This document shows positions 51,261 through 60,742 of a stretch of DNA of 64,000 nt, piece by piece. The translations under genes were made by a program, and so were the position numbers. This DNA comes from Rhodobacter sp. 24-YEA-8. Lineage in GTDB: Bacteria > Pseudomonadota > Alphaproteobacteria > Rhodobacterales > Rhodobacteraceae. Below the pieces are notes generated by a model that did not search any database, was not told the DNA's origin, and saw only the letters and a list, made by a program, of their open reading frames with translations. The stretch's first letter is position 1, and each line of letters starts with the position of its first letter. The DNA lies in contig NZ_FNSK01000001.1 in the NCBI RefSeq assembly GCF_900105075.1, forward strand, positions 124,001-188,000, given 5' to 3'.

Positions 51261-52069
51261 CAGTCCCAGGTCTTGAAAAAAGTGCCTGCGGGCGAGAGGG
51301 TAAAGATCTCGCAGCCGGTGGCGGTCACCCCGATCGAATGTTCATATTGCGCCGAAAGCGATTTGTCGCGCGTCACGGCAGTCCAGTCATCGGCCAGAGT
51401 TTTGGTCTCGGGGCGGCCCAGATTGACCATCGGTTCGATGGTAAAGAACATGCCCTCTTCGAGGATGATCTTATCGGCGCTGCGGGTGTGGTAATGCAGC
51501 ACATTTGGCGGCGCATGGAACACCAGCCCCAGCCCGTGGCCGCAGAAATCGCGCACCACCGACATGCGCTGCGCCTCGACATGGGTCTGGATCGCGCGGC
51601 CGATATCGCCAAAGCTCGCGCCGGGCTTCACCTCGGCAATGCCGCGCATCAGGCTTTCATGGGTGACCTCGATCAGCCGCTCGGCCTTGCGGGGCATTTT
51701 GCCGGCCGCATACATCCGGCTGCTGTCGCCATACCAGCCATCGACAATCACCGTCACGTCGATATTGGTGATATCGCCTTCGGCCAGCACCTTCGGCCCC
51801 GGGATTCCGTGACAGACGACATGGTTGATCGAAATGCACGAAGCGTGCTGATAGCCCTTATAGCCGATGGTCGCTGAAATCAGCCCGCGCCGACTGATCT
51901 CCTCGCGGATGAAATCGTCGATGGACGCCGTGGTCACCCCCGGCTGCACCAGAGGCGCAACCATGTCGAGGATCTCGGCCACCTGCCGGCCCGCCGCACG
52001 CATCCCCGCAAAATCCGCCTCTTCATAGATGCGAATACCGTCTTTCGTGATCCGTCCGCGCGTGTCCAT
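51260..52069 (-). CDS. map: Methionine aminopeptidase, type I
   Basis: A 269-residue metalloprotease that removes the initiator methionine. The five metal ligands are readable in order: VTVIVDGWYGDSSRMY (two Asp), FCGHGLGLVFH (His), FFTIEPMVNLG (Glu) and SAQYEHSIGVT (Glu). CHGIPG precedes them. The substrate-site HAPPNVLHY replaces the more common HxxPxVxHY in the usual way. It overlaps ybaK by one base. Confidence 0.95.
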   Translation of the reverse strand: MDTRGRITKDGIRIYEEADFAGMRAAGRQVAEILDMVAPLVQPGVTTASIDDFIREEISRRGLISATIGYKGYQHASCISINHVVCHGIPGPKVLAEGDITNIDVTVIVDGWYGDSSRMYAAGKMPRKAERLIEVTHESLMRGIAEVKPGASFGDIGRAIQTHVEAQRMSVVRDFCGHGLGLVFHAPPNVLHYHTRSADKIILEEGMFFTIEPMVNLGRPETKTLADDWTAVTRDKSLSAQYEHSIGVTATGCEIFTLSPAGTFFKTWD

Positions 52070-52137
52070 CGCCCCTCGCTTTCTGTTGCCCTAAATAGGC
52101 AAGCAGCCAGAAAAACACCAGAGCAAGCCCGGCGCCT

Positions 52138-52165
52138 TTCATCTGTCCGTAAATATCCTCCGGGA
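52138..52165. repeat. Third copy of the dispersed GATATTT-GGACAGATGAAA repeat
   Basis: TTTCATCTGTCC followed by GTAAATATCC and CTCCGGGAGG; it matches the pair at 35121-35190 in the same order and length. It lies between the map start and the gene at 52274. Here only one orientation is present, though a short CCTCCGGGAGG palindrome flanks it. Confidence 0.6.
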
Positions 52166-52273
52166 GGAAGACCATTGGCTCGCCATCGGTTCAGGGATCG
52201 ATGGTCTCCCGGGGGTGGAAAACCCCCACCGCCGCGCTATACCTTTATGCGCAACGCATCTGATGAGGCGACC

Positions 52274-52993
52274 ATGGCTAATCCCAAAGCCGCAATGCTG
52301 GTGATCGGGGACGAGATCCTCTCCGGCCGTACCCGCGATTCCAATCTCTGGCATCTGGCGGGCGAACTGACCCGCGCCGGCATCGACCTGACCGAGGCCC
52401 GTGTGGTCGGCGACGCGCATGCCTCCATCGTCGCAGCGGTCCGGGCGCTCTCAAAGACGCATGACTATGTCTTTACCTCGGGCGGCATCGGTCCGACCCA
52501 TGACGATATCACCGCCGATGCGGTGGCCGAGGCCATGGGGGCCGCGATCTCGCACCGCGCGGATGCGATGGCGCTGCTCAGGGCGCATTACGACCGCCAG
52601 AGCCTTCCCTTCAACGAGGCCCGCCAGCGCATGGCCCGCATCCCGGATGGCGCGACGCTGATCGACAATCCGATCTCGGTCGCGCCCGGTTTCATCCTCG
52701 GCAATGTCCATGTGATGGCAGGGGTGCCGAATATCTTCGAATCCATGCTGGCATCGGTCATTCCGCGCCTCACAGGCGGGGCGCCGCTTTTGTCGCAAAA
52801 CCTGCGCGTCATGCGTGGCGAGGGCGAGATTGCCGGCGAGTTCGGGCGCCTTGCGGAAGATTATCCCGATCTCAGCATGGGCTCTTACCCGTTCCAGCAG
52901 AACGGCGCCTTCGGCACCAATCTGGTGATCCGTGGCACCGATCCGGGGCGACTTGATCAGGCGATGATGCGTCTTGTGGGGATGTTCGGATGA
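52274..52993 (+). CDS. Competence/damage-inducible CinA-type or molybdopterin-binding domain protein
   Basis: A 239-residue protein starting at ATG 52274 (GAGG 6 nt upstream). The MoCF/MPT-binding domain is clear: AAMLVIGDEILSGRTRDSNL near residue 7, VFTSGGIGPTHDDITADAVA near residue 62 (the nucleotide/cofactor loop GGxGPT.DD), and AGVPNIFESML near residue 155. It has the CinA N-terminal half without the C-terminal nicotinamide-deamidase domain. The stop overlaps the acetyltransferase start by ATGA. Confidence 0.88.
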   Translation: MANPKAAMLVIGDEILSGRTRDSNLWHLAGELTRAGIDLTEARVVGDAHASIVAAVRALSKTHDYVFTSGGIGPTHDDITADAVAEAMGAAISHRADAMALLRAHYDRQSLPFNEARQRMARIPDGATLIDNPISVAPGFILGNVHVMAGVPNIFESMLASVIPRLTGGAPLLSQNLRVMRGEGEIAGEFGRLAEDYPDLSMGSYPFQQNGAFGTNLVIRGTDPGRLDQAMMRLVGMFG

Positions 52994-53697
52994 ACTGGCC
53001 GGGAAAACTCATAGCCGAGGTGATGGAGGCCACCTGGCCGCCCTTTGCCACCCGTGATCTGGGGCCTTTCCGCCTGCGCGACGGGGCAGGGGGCGGCAAA
53101 CGCGTCTCGGCGGCCACCGTGCATGGGTCCTGGGACGAGGCGGCGCTCATCGCTGCCGAGGCCGCGATAGCCGAGCCGCTTTTCACGATTTACGAGGGTG
53201 ACGCAGCCCTTGATGCCGCGCTTGAGGCACGGGGCTATGAGGTGATTGATCCGGTGGTGATCTATGCTGCCCCGGTCGCGGATCTGCAAATGGATCTGCC
53301 GCCGCTGGCCGCTTTCCCGCATTGGCCGCCGCTGGAGACCGCGCGCGAAATCTGGGAACAGGGCGGGATCGGCCCGGCCCGGATCCGGGTGATGGAGCGT
53401 GTGACCGGCGCGAAGACCGCGATTCTCGCGCGTCACAGCGACCGCCCGGCCGGCGCCTGTTTCGTGGCGCTTTCCGGGCATCATGCGATGATCCATGCGA
53501 TCGAGATCGCGCCCCATATGCGCCGCCAGGGCGCAGGCGCCAGTCTTCTGGCTGCGGCGGCAAACTGGGCCGCAGATGCGGGAGGCCATTCGCTCAGCCT
53601 GGCGGTAACAGAGCAGAACACCGCCGCCCGCGCGCTTTATGATCGCGCCGGCATGACGATTGTGGGAAAATACCATTACCGGATCCGGAAGGCCTGA
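52990..53697 (+). CDS. GNAT family N-acetyltransferase
   Basis: A 235-residue protein whose C-terminal half is a GNAT fold. The acetyl-CoA-binding motif A is HMRRQGAGASLLAAAANWAA (Q/R-x-x-G-x-G/A, near residue 175), and AVTEQNTAARALYDRAGMTI is motif B. The N-terminal half (residues 1-100) is less conserved. The substrate is unknown. It is translationally coupled to the upstream MPT-binding protein. Confidence 0.85.
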   Translation: MNWPGKLIAEVMEATWPPFATRDLGPFRLRDGAGGGKRVSAATVHGSWDEAALIAAEAAIAEPLFTIYEGDAALDAALEARGYEVIDPVVIYAAPVADLQMDLPPLAAFPHWPPLETAREIWEQGGIGPARIRVMERVTGAKTAILARHSDRPAGACFVALSGHHAMIHAIEIAPHMRRQGAGASLLAAAANWAADAGGHSLSLAVTEQNTAARALYDRAGMTIVGKYHYRIRKA

Positions 53698-53752
53698 CAT
53701 CAGGCGCTCCGGTCCGGCCTGACAGAGGTCGTTACAGGGGTTTCCGTTCGCC

Positions 53753-54781
53753 GTGACCTTCCGCTTGCCCCTGCCGGCCCTTGTGCTGGTTCTTGTTCCT
53801 GCGCTGCCCTTCGCCGTGCCGCAGCCTTTGCGCGCGGCAGAGCCGTTCCTGCCGCTGTTCTCTTTCCCTGTGGCAGGCGCCACTGCGCTGCCTGCTGTCT
53901 ATGACAGCTATGATCTGCCAGTTGCGCCCTGGCGGAATGACGAGCTGACGGTGGAGACCTTCGAGGGTCAGGTCGACCGCCGCGCCTGGCAGCTGGAAAG
54001 CGCGGGCGCCTCGCCCCTGGAATTGCTGGCACCGTTGCGCGACCAGCTTCTGGCCCTGGGCTACGAGGTTGTGCTGGATTGCGAGGCGCGCAGATGCGGC
54101 GGCTTTGATTTCCGCTTCGCGACCGAGGTGCTGCCAGAGCCGGGGATGCATGTCGATCTCAACGAATTCCGCTTTCTCTCTGCCCGGCGGGGCGGTGATG
54201 CTGTGGGGCTGATGGTCAGCCGTTCGGCCAGCGCGGGATTTGTGCAGATGATATCAGTCGGACCCGAGGCGCTGCCGGCGCCAATTCCGGGTATCGGGGG
54301 CCCGGGCAATTCGGAGCCTGGTATGTCGGGCACGGGTCCCGGCCGGACGGATGCTGTGGCAGTTCCCCTGAGCAAACCCGTGACGCCTGCCGCCCCCGGG
54401 GCTGAGACGGACGGGCAGTCGCAGCTGGATGCCGGTCTGCCCTTTGCGCTGGACGATCTGGTATTCGAGACCGGCTCCGCCGCGCTCAGCGATCGCGACT
54501 ATGCCTCGCTCACGCTGGTTGCAGCCTGGTTGCAGGCCGATCCGGCCCGGCGTCTCATCCTGGTCGGGCATACCGATCTCTCGGGCGCGCTTGGTGCCAA
54601 TGTCGCGCTGTCGAAGCGGCGGGCCGAGGCGGTGCGTCAGGCCCTGATCACTGATTTCGGCATTCCGGCGGCCCGGATGACCGCCGAAGGGGCCGGCCCG
54701 CTTGCGCCGCGCGCCAGCAATGCGAATGATGAGGGACGCCAGAAAAACAGAAGGGTCGAGGCCATTCCGGCCCCGACCTGA
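53753..54781 (+). CDS. OmpA-family outer-membrane protein
   Basis: A 342-residue protein from GTG 53753. A signal peptide is seen (ALVLVLVPALPFAVPQPLRA, cleavage near residue 28). A unique domain follows (YDSYDLPVAPWRNDELTVET), then a Pro/Gly-rich linker, and the C-terminal OmpA peptidoglycan-binding domain with LVGHTDLSGALGANVALSKR and EGAGPLAPRASNANDEGRQK followed by NRRVEAI. It probably anchors in the outer membrane and holds peptidoglycan. The ribosome site is 12 nt upstream and weak. Confidence 0.85.
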   Translation: MTFRLPLPALVLVLVPALPFAVPQPLRAAEPFLPLFSFPVAGATALPAVYDSYDLPVAPWRNDELTVETFEGQVDRRAWQLESAGASPLELLAPLRDQLLALGYEVVLDCEARRCGGFDFRFATEVLPEPGMHVDLNEFRFLSARRGGDAVGLMVSRSASAGFVQMISVGPEALPAPIPGIGGPGNSEPGMSGTGPGRTDAVAVPLSKPVTPAAPGAETDGQSQLDAGLPFALDDLVFETGSAALSDRDYASLTLVAAWLQADPARRLILVGHTDLSGALGANVALSKRRAEAVRQALITDFGIPAARMTAEGAGPLAPRASNANDEGRQKNRRVEAIPAPT

Positions 54782-54829
54782 GTCTGGCTTCCCGATAAGG
54801 CGCATAGCGGGAAAGCGAAATTTCACGGG

Positions 54830-54851
54830 CCGGGGCAGTCAGCCGCCCCGG
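54830..54851. terminator. GC hairpin between converging OmpA and LysR genes
   Basis: CCGGGGC (54830-54836) pairs with GCCCCGG (54845-54851) around an 8-nt loop. No U-run is visible, so this is a weak call. Confidence 0.35.
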
Positions 54852-54867
54852 GGTTACCTTTGCGTTG

Positions 54868-55773
54868 TCACCACTTATCCGGCCCTTTGTCGATAAAGCG
54901 GCGCGCGAGGAAGTCGATGAAGGCGCGCACTTTCGGCTGGGTGAAGCGGCCCGGCGGGTAGACGGCATAGATGCCCAGAACTTCGGTCGGCAGGCCGGGA
55001 ATGGCCTCTTCGACCTGACCCTGACGCATTGCATCCGCATAAAGGAACGAGGGCAGATAGGCGATCCCCAGCCCCGCCAGCGCGGCATTCAGCAGGCTCT
55101 GCCCGTCATTCACCGTCAGCCAGCCATTCGAGCGCACCTGGCGGCGTTCCCCCGAGGGCGCGGTGAGTTTCCACACATTGCCATTGGCCTGGTTGGAATA
55201 ATGCAAAAGCTTGTGTTCGTTCAGATCGTCGATTTTCATCGGGCGACCATAGCGCTGGAAGTAGCTCGGCGAGGCGATCATGCGCTTGGTGGTCTCGGTC
55301 AGTTTGCGGGCGCGCAGGGAGCTGTCTTCCAGCTCACCCACCCGGATCGCCATGTCGAAACCTTCAGAGATCAGCTCTACATACCGGTTGTTGAGCACCA
55401 TATTCACGGTGATATCGGGGTATTCCAGCAGGAAATCCCCCAGGATAGGCGAAAGCAGGTTCACCCCGAAATCGGTCGCAACCGAAATCCTGAGCAGCCC
55501 CGAAGGTGCCGATTGCATCGAGGTCACCAGCGCATCCGCTTCGCCCGCGTCATTCAGCACGCGGCGGGCGCGGTCGTAATAGGCAAGGCCAATCTCGGTC
55601 GGTGAGACGCGTCTGGTGGTCCGGTTCAGCAGCCGCGCACCAAGCCGTGCCTCAAGCGAGGAGACATGTTTCGAGACGGCGGATTTCGAGATCCCCATCT
55701 TCTTGGCCGCATCTGTGAATCCGCCCTGATCCACAACGGTGGCAAAAGCTTCCATCTCGGTCAGTCGATCCAT
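54868..55773 (-). CDS. LysR-family transcriptional regulator
   Basis: A 301-residue regulator. The N-terminal winged helix-turn-helix is TEMEAFATVVDQGGFTDAAK through KMGISKSAVSKHVSSLEARL (residues ~5-43), followed by the LysR effector domain, with VLNNRYVELISEGFDMAIRV and GLGIAYLPSFLYADAM. The target is not obvious; the nearest genes are the convergent OmpA gene and, 479 bp away, the EF-hand gene. Confidence 0.92.
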   Translation of the reverse strand: MDRLTEMEAFATVVDQGGFTDAAKKMGISKSAVSKHVSSLEARLGARLLNRTTRRVSPTEIGLAYYDRARRVLNDAGEADALVTSMQSAPSGLLRISVATDFGVNLLSPILGDFLLEYPDITVNMVLNNRYVELISEGFDMAIRVGELEDSSLRARKLTETTKRMIASPSYFQRYGRPMKIDDLNEHKLLHYSNQANGNVWKLTAPSGERRQVRSNGWLTVNDGQSLLNAALAGLGIAYLPSFLYADAMRQGQVEEAIPGLPTEVLGIYAVYPPGRFTQPKVRAFIDFLARRFIDKGPDKW

Positions 55774-56252
55774 CGGGTTCCTCGGCAGCAGAATTGAGGG
55801 CAGAAAACTGGGGTAGCGACGCAGCCATCGTGCCCGGAGGTCCGGGCTGCGCGGTCAGCGCATCTTTGCCCGGGAAAGCCCCTCCAGATCCTGGGCCTGC
55901 CCTCTCTTTGCCCCCCAATTCGGGCGGGATCGGGGCAGAGACGCGTCCTATCCGGGGAATTTGCGGGGATCGTTGATGGCACGGAAACGGCGGCCCCGGC
56001 TCGGATCGCCGGATTGCCTGACCTCATCTGAGAGGCAGGGTCTTGCGCAAAGCGTGGGCGGGCCCTGGCGGGAAAAGGGGCGCAAAGCCGCTCCAGGCGG
56101 GGAAAACCCGCGTGCAGGGGCGGTTTCAGCGGGCGATCCCCGCCGTTTGGCGGCGGCTCTTTACCCTGCCGCGATCCTGCCCAGATTGGACGACGGGGCC
56201 GGTGATGCCGCGCCCCGTCGGACTGAAACGGAAATACCGAAAGGATGACCAG
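55774..56252. other. Intergenic region between LysR and EF-hand genes
   Basis: Open frames cross it on both strands but none has a start site or recognisable product. It should hold the divergent promoters of the two flanking genes. I see no inverted repeat of note. Confidence 0.4.
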
Positions 56253-56516
56253 ATGAAACGCCCGATGAAACGCATGGCTCTTCTCGCAATGTCCCTTGGC
56301 CTTTTTGCAGGTGCGGCGGTCGCCCAGACCGCGCTGCCCATGATCGAGGACCTGGATGCCAGCGGCGACTGGTCGCATGCCGAGCTGCAATCTGTCTGGC
56401 CCGATCTGACCGCTGAGGGCTTCGCTGCCATCGATACCGATGCCAATGGCGCGGTCTCGCCGGAGGAATTGCAGGCCGCAGTTGATGCAGGCCTCGTGCA
56501 GCTGCCGGCACAGTAA
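56253..56516 (+). CDS. Small exported EF-hand protein
   Basis: An 87-residue protein starting at ATG 56253 (AAGGA 9 nt upstream). A signal peptide is present (MKRMALLAMSLGLFAGAAVA). The second EF-hand has a canonical calcium loop DTDANGAVSPEE near residue 65; the first (DLDASGDWSHAE) is shortened and lacks the Glu at position 12 in the normal spacing, so one calcium site is expected. It probably acts in the periplasm. Upstream frame is rejected. Confidence 0.8.
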   Translation: MKRPMKRMALLAMSLGLFAGAAVAQTALPMIEDLDASGDWSHAELQSVWPDLTAEGFAAIDTDANGAVSPEELQAAVDAGLVQLPAQ

Positions 56517-57314
56517 GGCGGCAGATACACAGCAGACAGGGGGGTGGCGTCCGTGCCGCCCCCCAAAACTCGCCTTTTCCCTTTCCGGCGCGTGAAAGCG
56601 TAGTCGCCAGCCGCAGGGCCCGAACAATGGCACGCTGATCAGCGGCGCGTGTCGCGTCCGGCCCGGTGGCCCCATCCGCCTCCCCCGACCAGGTATCGCG
56701 ACTCCACCAGATATCTTGCCACATCAGACCCGGCATCCCAGGTCCCTGACCTCGCAATATGAGCGCCGCACTTCGCTCCCCGTCAGCCGATCTGCGTCGC
56801 GCAGCACATGCAGGCCAATCGCGGAACGAAGGCCAGGATTGTGCGGCACCACCCTGATGGCAAGGATCACCGCTTCAGTCTCTGCAAGGTTCGTGGACAT
56901 GAACCGGAAGATGTCGCGCCGCGAGAGGCCGGGCGGGTCAGGCAGGGGGCGAAACCATGCGATCCGCCCGTGGGGCTCTTTCTTTTACGGCACCCGTTTC
57001 GCGCTGTGCCGCTGGCCGCCGACCTCACCCCGTTGCTATGTCACCTCCGCCAGCGAAATTCGCTCTGGCAGAGAGGGGGGGCGAAGCGCCGGTTATGGAA
57101 ACAGCCGTCTGAGCCCATTTCCGCGACCCCGGTGAAGCCCGCCCCTCCGGCAAGGGTGGCGGCGGTGGCAATCATTTCGGTGCCGCCCTGCGTCTACCCG
57201 CGCGCGCGCAGGCAGGTTCACGCTGCTGTGAAGCAGGCCGGGATCACCCCGCTATCGCCGTGCCCGGTCACATGCTTAACTCCGCCCATCCATGTCCAGC
57301 ACCGGAGCCAGACC
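56517..57314. other. Region with no recognised gene; 58-codon ORF on minus strand
   Basis: About 800 bp. The minus strand holds a 58-residue ORF (56724-56900) beginning MSTNLAETEAVILAIRVVPH; its sequence is not random-looking, and similar unassigned peptides may occur near IS ends, but I cannot name it. No signal or motif is visible in the rest. Confidence 0.3.
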
Positions 57315-57746
57315 ATGAGACCCGTCACCGCCGCGCTTTCCGCCTCAATCCTGCTTGCTACCGCTGCCTTTGCTGCCGAACCGAGCCAGCCCGAAGCCAT
57401 TGAACGCGCAAAGCTGATGAAAGAAATCGGCCTGACCACGAAGATCCTTGGCGAGATGGCCAGCGGTAAAGCGCCCTATGATGCCGTAGCCGCCGACGCC
57501 GCCAAAACCGTCCTGATCGCCGCAGCAGGCCGGATCGACACGGTTTTCGCAACCGCAGGCGCAGAGGACCCGGCCTCCGAGGCTCTCCCTTCGATCTGGA
57601 CCAGCTGGGAAGATTTCACCGGGAAATCCGCCGGTTTCGGGCAGGCGGCCGGAGCGCTGGACACCAGCTCGGCGGAGACGATCAAGACCGGTATGGCCAC
57701 GATCGGCGCCAGCTGCAAAGCCTGTCATTCGGTCTTTCGCGAATAA
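57315..57746 (+). CDS. cycP: Cytochrome c'
   Basis: A 143-residue periplasmic cytochrome. It has a signal peptide (MRPVTAALSASILLATAAFA), a helical body, and the haem motif CKACHSVFRE at the very C-terminus, the position typical of cytochrome c' (four-helix bundle, high-spin haem, binds NO). GGAG precedes ATG 57315. The full length is normal for the family (~130 mature residues). It is likely involved in NO tolerance. Confidence 0.9.
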   Translation: MRPVTAALSASILLATAAFAAEPSQPEAIERAKLMKEIGLTTKILGEMASGKAPYDAVAADAAKTVLIAAAGRIDTVFATAGAEDPASEALPSIWTSWEDFTGKSAGFGQAAGALDTSSAETIKTGMATIGASCKACHSVFRE

Positions 57747-57949
57747 TCCGCTTTGGCCTCTTGCCCTGAAAAAACCGCGTCGCATCGCTCTGGAGCGGCT
57801 TCTCTGGTTTAGCAGACCGCTGAACAACTCCGCTATGCGGACCTGTTTCCCTTGAGCAGGGCACGATGACGCCGGCTGTCCTGGTCAGGCCGAAAGGCTC
57901 CCTGATCCTCTTCCGGCACTGCCGTGATCTTGCATAACCGGGCTGCCGG

Positions 57950-58445
57950 TCAGGTCTGCCGTCGATGGCGGAGGGCCGGGAGCTTCGGACCGGTCAGGGG
58001 AGGAGGTACATGGCGGATCGCCCGGATCGTCGCCTGCGTCGGAGGTCGCCCGTGCCTTCGCGCGGGTACCATCGACCGGCAAGGGATCGTCTGACAGAAG
58101 TGGTGCCGCTTCACGATGTGACAGAATCGTGGCCATGACCCGACGGGACATGGCCGTGACCAGCTGCCGGTCCAGGTTTTTCGTACGCACAGTTGGGACT
58201 TGGACGGTGTTGCCGACGCGACCCAGCGAAACAGCAGGTTGCAATCCATCTGCTCCATGAGTTGCCGCCCGGAGCGGATCGGTCGTTTGGAAGGGCGACC
58301 TCTCCTGCGCAGAGCAGGTCGAATTCAGCTTCCGGCCAGTGCAGCGAATGCTGTACCGGGATGCGCTCCCCGGGGCGATGTCGCTGAGCAACGATCCCGT
58401 CGCCGCGTCCGATCCACGCATCGCCACCTCTGTCTGTGCAGGGGT
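57950..58445 (-). pseudogene. IS5-family transposase relic
   Basis: Minus-strand pieces in two frames follow the order of IS5-type transposases: MEQMDCNLLFRW (about 58225-58258), VPTVRTKNLDRQLVTAMSRR (about 58140-58200), VMATILSHREAAPLLSDDPL (about 58080-58135) and PVDGTRAKARA. Frameshifts break it near GRVGNTV and the C-terminal half, with the remaining catalytic residues, is gone. No inverted ends are recognisable. Upstream, AEFDLLCAGEV is another short match. Confidence 0.6.
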
Positions 58446-58512
58446 GGCGATGGACCATGGTATTCGAGGGGCGGCGAGGAAAGGGTTTTCAGCTTCCTTT
58501 TAAGGCGCGGCG

Positions 58513-58815
58513 TCAGGCGCAGTGCATGGCGGTGATCTTTCCCGCCGCGTCCAGTTGGACATTCAGCCGCGTCGAGATGTAATCCATCGTCACCGCCTGG
58601 CCCGGCGAAATCACCCGCATCGGATCGCGGCGCCCCGCAAGGCTCGCGAGCACGGCCTGATCCTGACCGATCAGATGGCCGACGGCACGGGCGCCGCAAG
58701 TGTCATTGGCAGGCTCGGGCAGGCTTGGAGCGATATCCGCCGGGGGCGCAGGGACGCAGGCGCTCAGGGCAAGTCCCGCACAAAGCGGCAGCAGAGTCAG
58801 ACGTAACAGGGTCAT
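58513..58815 (-). CDS. I78-family peptidase inhibitor-like lipoprotein
   Basis: A 100-residue protein from ATG 58815 (an upstream ATG at 58839 extends it without a signal). The signal ends in a lipobox LALSACVPA (Cys near residue 19). The mature part fits the I78 inhibitor family: GARAVGHLIGQDQAVLASL, then RVISPGQAVTMDYISTRLNV and the C-terminal cysteine AMHCA. Such proteins probably inhibit serine proteases in the periplasm. A sister gene follows it. Confidence 0.8.
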   Translation of the reverse strand: MTLLRLTLLPLCAGLALSACVPAPPADIAPSLPEPANDTCGARAVGHLIGQDQAVLASLAGRRDPMRVISPGQAVTMDYISTRLNVQLDAAGKITAMHCA

Positions 58816-58851
58816 TGCTTTCTTCCTTCTCTCTGGCAAAGGGGAATGGTG

Positions 58852-59160
58852 TCAGCCGCAGGTGAGGCTGGTGATGTGATCCTGCGCATTCAGCGCGACA
58901 TTCAGGCGCGCGGGGTTGAAATCTTCGGTGACCATATCACCGGGGCGGATCAGGCGCAGCGGGCCATCCACCTCGTCCCCGGGCAGCGAGGTTGCCGGGC
59001 CGCCGGTCAGATGCGCCATGCGATCCGCGCCGCAAAGCGCCGGATCCGCGACCTTGCGCGGGGCCGGGCTGCTTCCGCCTCCGCCGCCTCCGGCACAGCC
59101 CGCAAGGCCAAAGCCCGCGAGCATCATCAGTCCAAATCCAAAGGCGCGGCTTCGCATCAT
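58852..59160 (-). CDS. Second I78-family inhibitor-like lipoprotein (paralogue)
   Basis: A 102-residue paralogue of the neighbouring gene; it lies upstream of it on the same strand, 37 bp away. A strong ribosome site (GGGAGGAAG) precedes ATG 59160. The lipobox is LAGFGLAGCAGG. The core is ALCGADRMAHLTGGPATSLP and RLIRPGDMVTEDFNPARLNV, ending SLTCG with the conserved cysteine. The two arose by duplication. Confidence 0.8.
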   Translation of the reverse strand: MMRSRAFGFGLMMLAGFGLAGCAGGGGGGSSPAPRKVADPALCGADRMAHLTGGPATSLPGDEVDGPLRLIRPGDMVTEDFNPARLNVALNAQDHITSLTCG

Positions 59161-59488
59161 CTTCCTCCCGGCAGTGTCGGTGGATCTAATCATATTCCGC
59201 CGGGGTTATGATCCCCTGATCGACGACATACGCAGTGATCCGCTGAGGCTTGCCATCGCCGTGACCGACGATGCCGCGTGGCGGGATGATCCCTGAAGGC
59301 AGGCCATTTTTCGCGCCGATCCCTTGCGAGGCGGCAGGTATCTGGGCGGCAGTCACGCCGGGCAGGCTCCGCGCAACAGAGAGGCTGCGGCAAAGCGGGA
59401 AACCAGAGAAAACATGTCTCTTCCTGCGTTGCTTTCCGTGCCCGTCTGCCCCAGGTTACGCGCGATTGTTAAGGGAGAAACATCAGCC

Positions 59489-60619
59489 ATGCGTACCCGT
59501 GCCGCCGTCGCTCTTGCTGCAGGCAAACCGCTTGAAATCATGGAAGTGAACCTGGAAGGCCCGAAGCGGGGCGAGGTTCTGGTGGAGATCAAGGCCACGG
59601 GGCTTTGCCATACCGACGAATTCACCCGTTCCGGCGCGGATCCGGAGGGGATCTTCCCCTGTATCCTCGGCCATGAGGGGGCCGGGATCGTGATCGAGGT
59701 CGGCGAGGGCGTGACGACGCTGAAGCCCGGCGATCATGTGATCCCGCTTTACACGCCGGAATGCCGGGAATGCTATTCCTGCCTGTCGGGCAAGACCAAT
59801 CTCTGCACCGCGATCCGCAATACGCAAGGCCAGGGGCTGATGCCCGACGGCACCACGCGCTTCTCGCTGCTCGATGGCACGCCGGTCTATCATTACATGG
59901 GCTGCTCGACCTTTGCGAACCATACGGTGATGCCGGAGATCGCGCTGGCCAAGGTCCGCGATGACGCGCCGTTCGACAAGATCTGCTATATCGGCTGCGG
60001 CGTGACCACCGGCATCGGCGCGGTGATCAATACCGCAGGCGTCGAGATCGGCTCGACCGCGGCGGTGTTTGGCCTTGGCGGCATCGGGCTGAACGTGATC
60101 CAGGGCCTCAGGATGGCGGGCGCAGATATGATCATCGGCGTCGATCTGAATGACGATAAAGAGGAAATGGCGCGCAAATTCGGCATGACGCATTTCGTGA
60201 ATCCCTCGAAGATCGAAGGCAGCGTGGTGCAGGAGATCGTCAATCTGACGAAGCGCGGCGCGGATCATCTTGGCGGTGTCGATTATTCGTTCGATGCGAC
60301 CGGCAATGTTAAAGTGATGCGCGACGCGCTGGAATGCTCGCATCGCGGCTGGGGTGTTTCCGTGATCATCGGCGTGGCGCCGGCGGGGGCCGAGATCTCG
60401 ACACGGCCGTTCCAGCTGGTGACGGGACGGGTCTGGAAAGGCACCGCATTCGGCGGCGCGAAAGGCCGCCGCGATGTGCCGAAATTCGTCGACTGGTACA
60501 TGGATGGCAAGATCGAGATCGACCCGATGATCACCCATCAGCTGAAGCTGGAAGAGATCAACCATGGTTTCGATCTGATGCATGAGGGCAAGTCGATCCG
60601 GGCGGTCGTGGTCTATTAA
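59489..60619 (+). CDS. frmA: S-(hydroxymethyl)glutathione dehydrogenase/class III alcohol dehydrogenase
   Basis: A 376-residue zinc-dependent dehydrogenase that oxidises S-hydroxymethylglutathione, the spontaneous adduct of formaldehyde. Catalytic zinc ligands are [12 protein letters not shown] (Cys), [12 protein letters not shown] (His, Glu) and [11 protein letters not shown] (Cys); the structural zinc lobe is [17 protein letters not shown]. The NAD Rossmann motif [20 protein letters not shown] is near residue 195. The start at 59489 (AAGGGAG upstream) is preferred to longer frames. It ends formaldehyde detoxification. Confidence 0.96.
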   Translation: MRTRAAVALAAGKPLEIMEVNLEGPKRGEVLVEIKATGLCHTDEFTRSGADPEGIFPCILGHEGAGIVIEVGEGVTTLKPGDHVIPLYTPECRECYSCLSGKTNLCTAIRNTQGQGLMPDGTTRFSLLDGTPVYHYMGCSTFANHTVMPEIALAKVRDDAPFDKICYIGCGVTTGIGAVINTAGVEIGSTAAVFGLGGIGLNVIQGLRMAGADMIIGVDLNDDKEEMARKFGMTHFVNPSKIEGSVVQEIVNLTKRGADHLGGVDYSFDATGNVKVMRDALECSHRGWGVSVIIGVAPAGAEISTRPFQLVTGRVWKGTAFGGAKGRRDVPKFVDWYMDGKIEIDPMITHQLKLEEINHGFDLMHEGKSIRAVVVY

Positions 60620-60690
60620 GGACAACCGGCCAGAGACCGCCCGCCCTTTCGGGCGCGGTGGGCTAAGGCAGAAATATTCCAGGCAAAAGG

Positions 60691-60714
60691 AAAGGGGCGC
60701 GTTGCGCCCCTTTT
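60691..60714. terminator. Bidirectional terminator between frmA and trhO
   Basis: AAAGGGGCGC (60691-60700) pairs with GCGCCCCTTT (60704-60713) around GTT; T-runs occur on both strands. It lies between two converging genes. Confidence 0.85.
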
Positions 60715-60742
60715 CTGTGCCCGGACCCGAAAGGGGGCAGGA

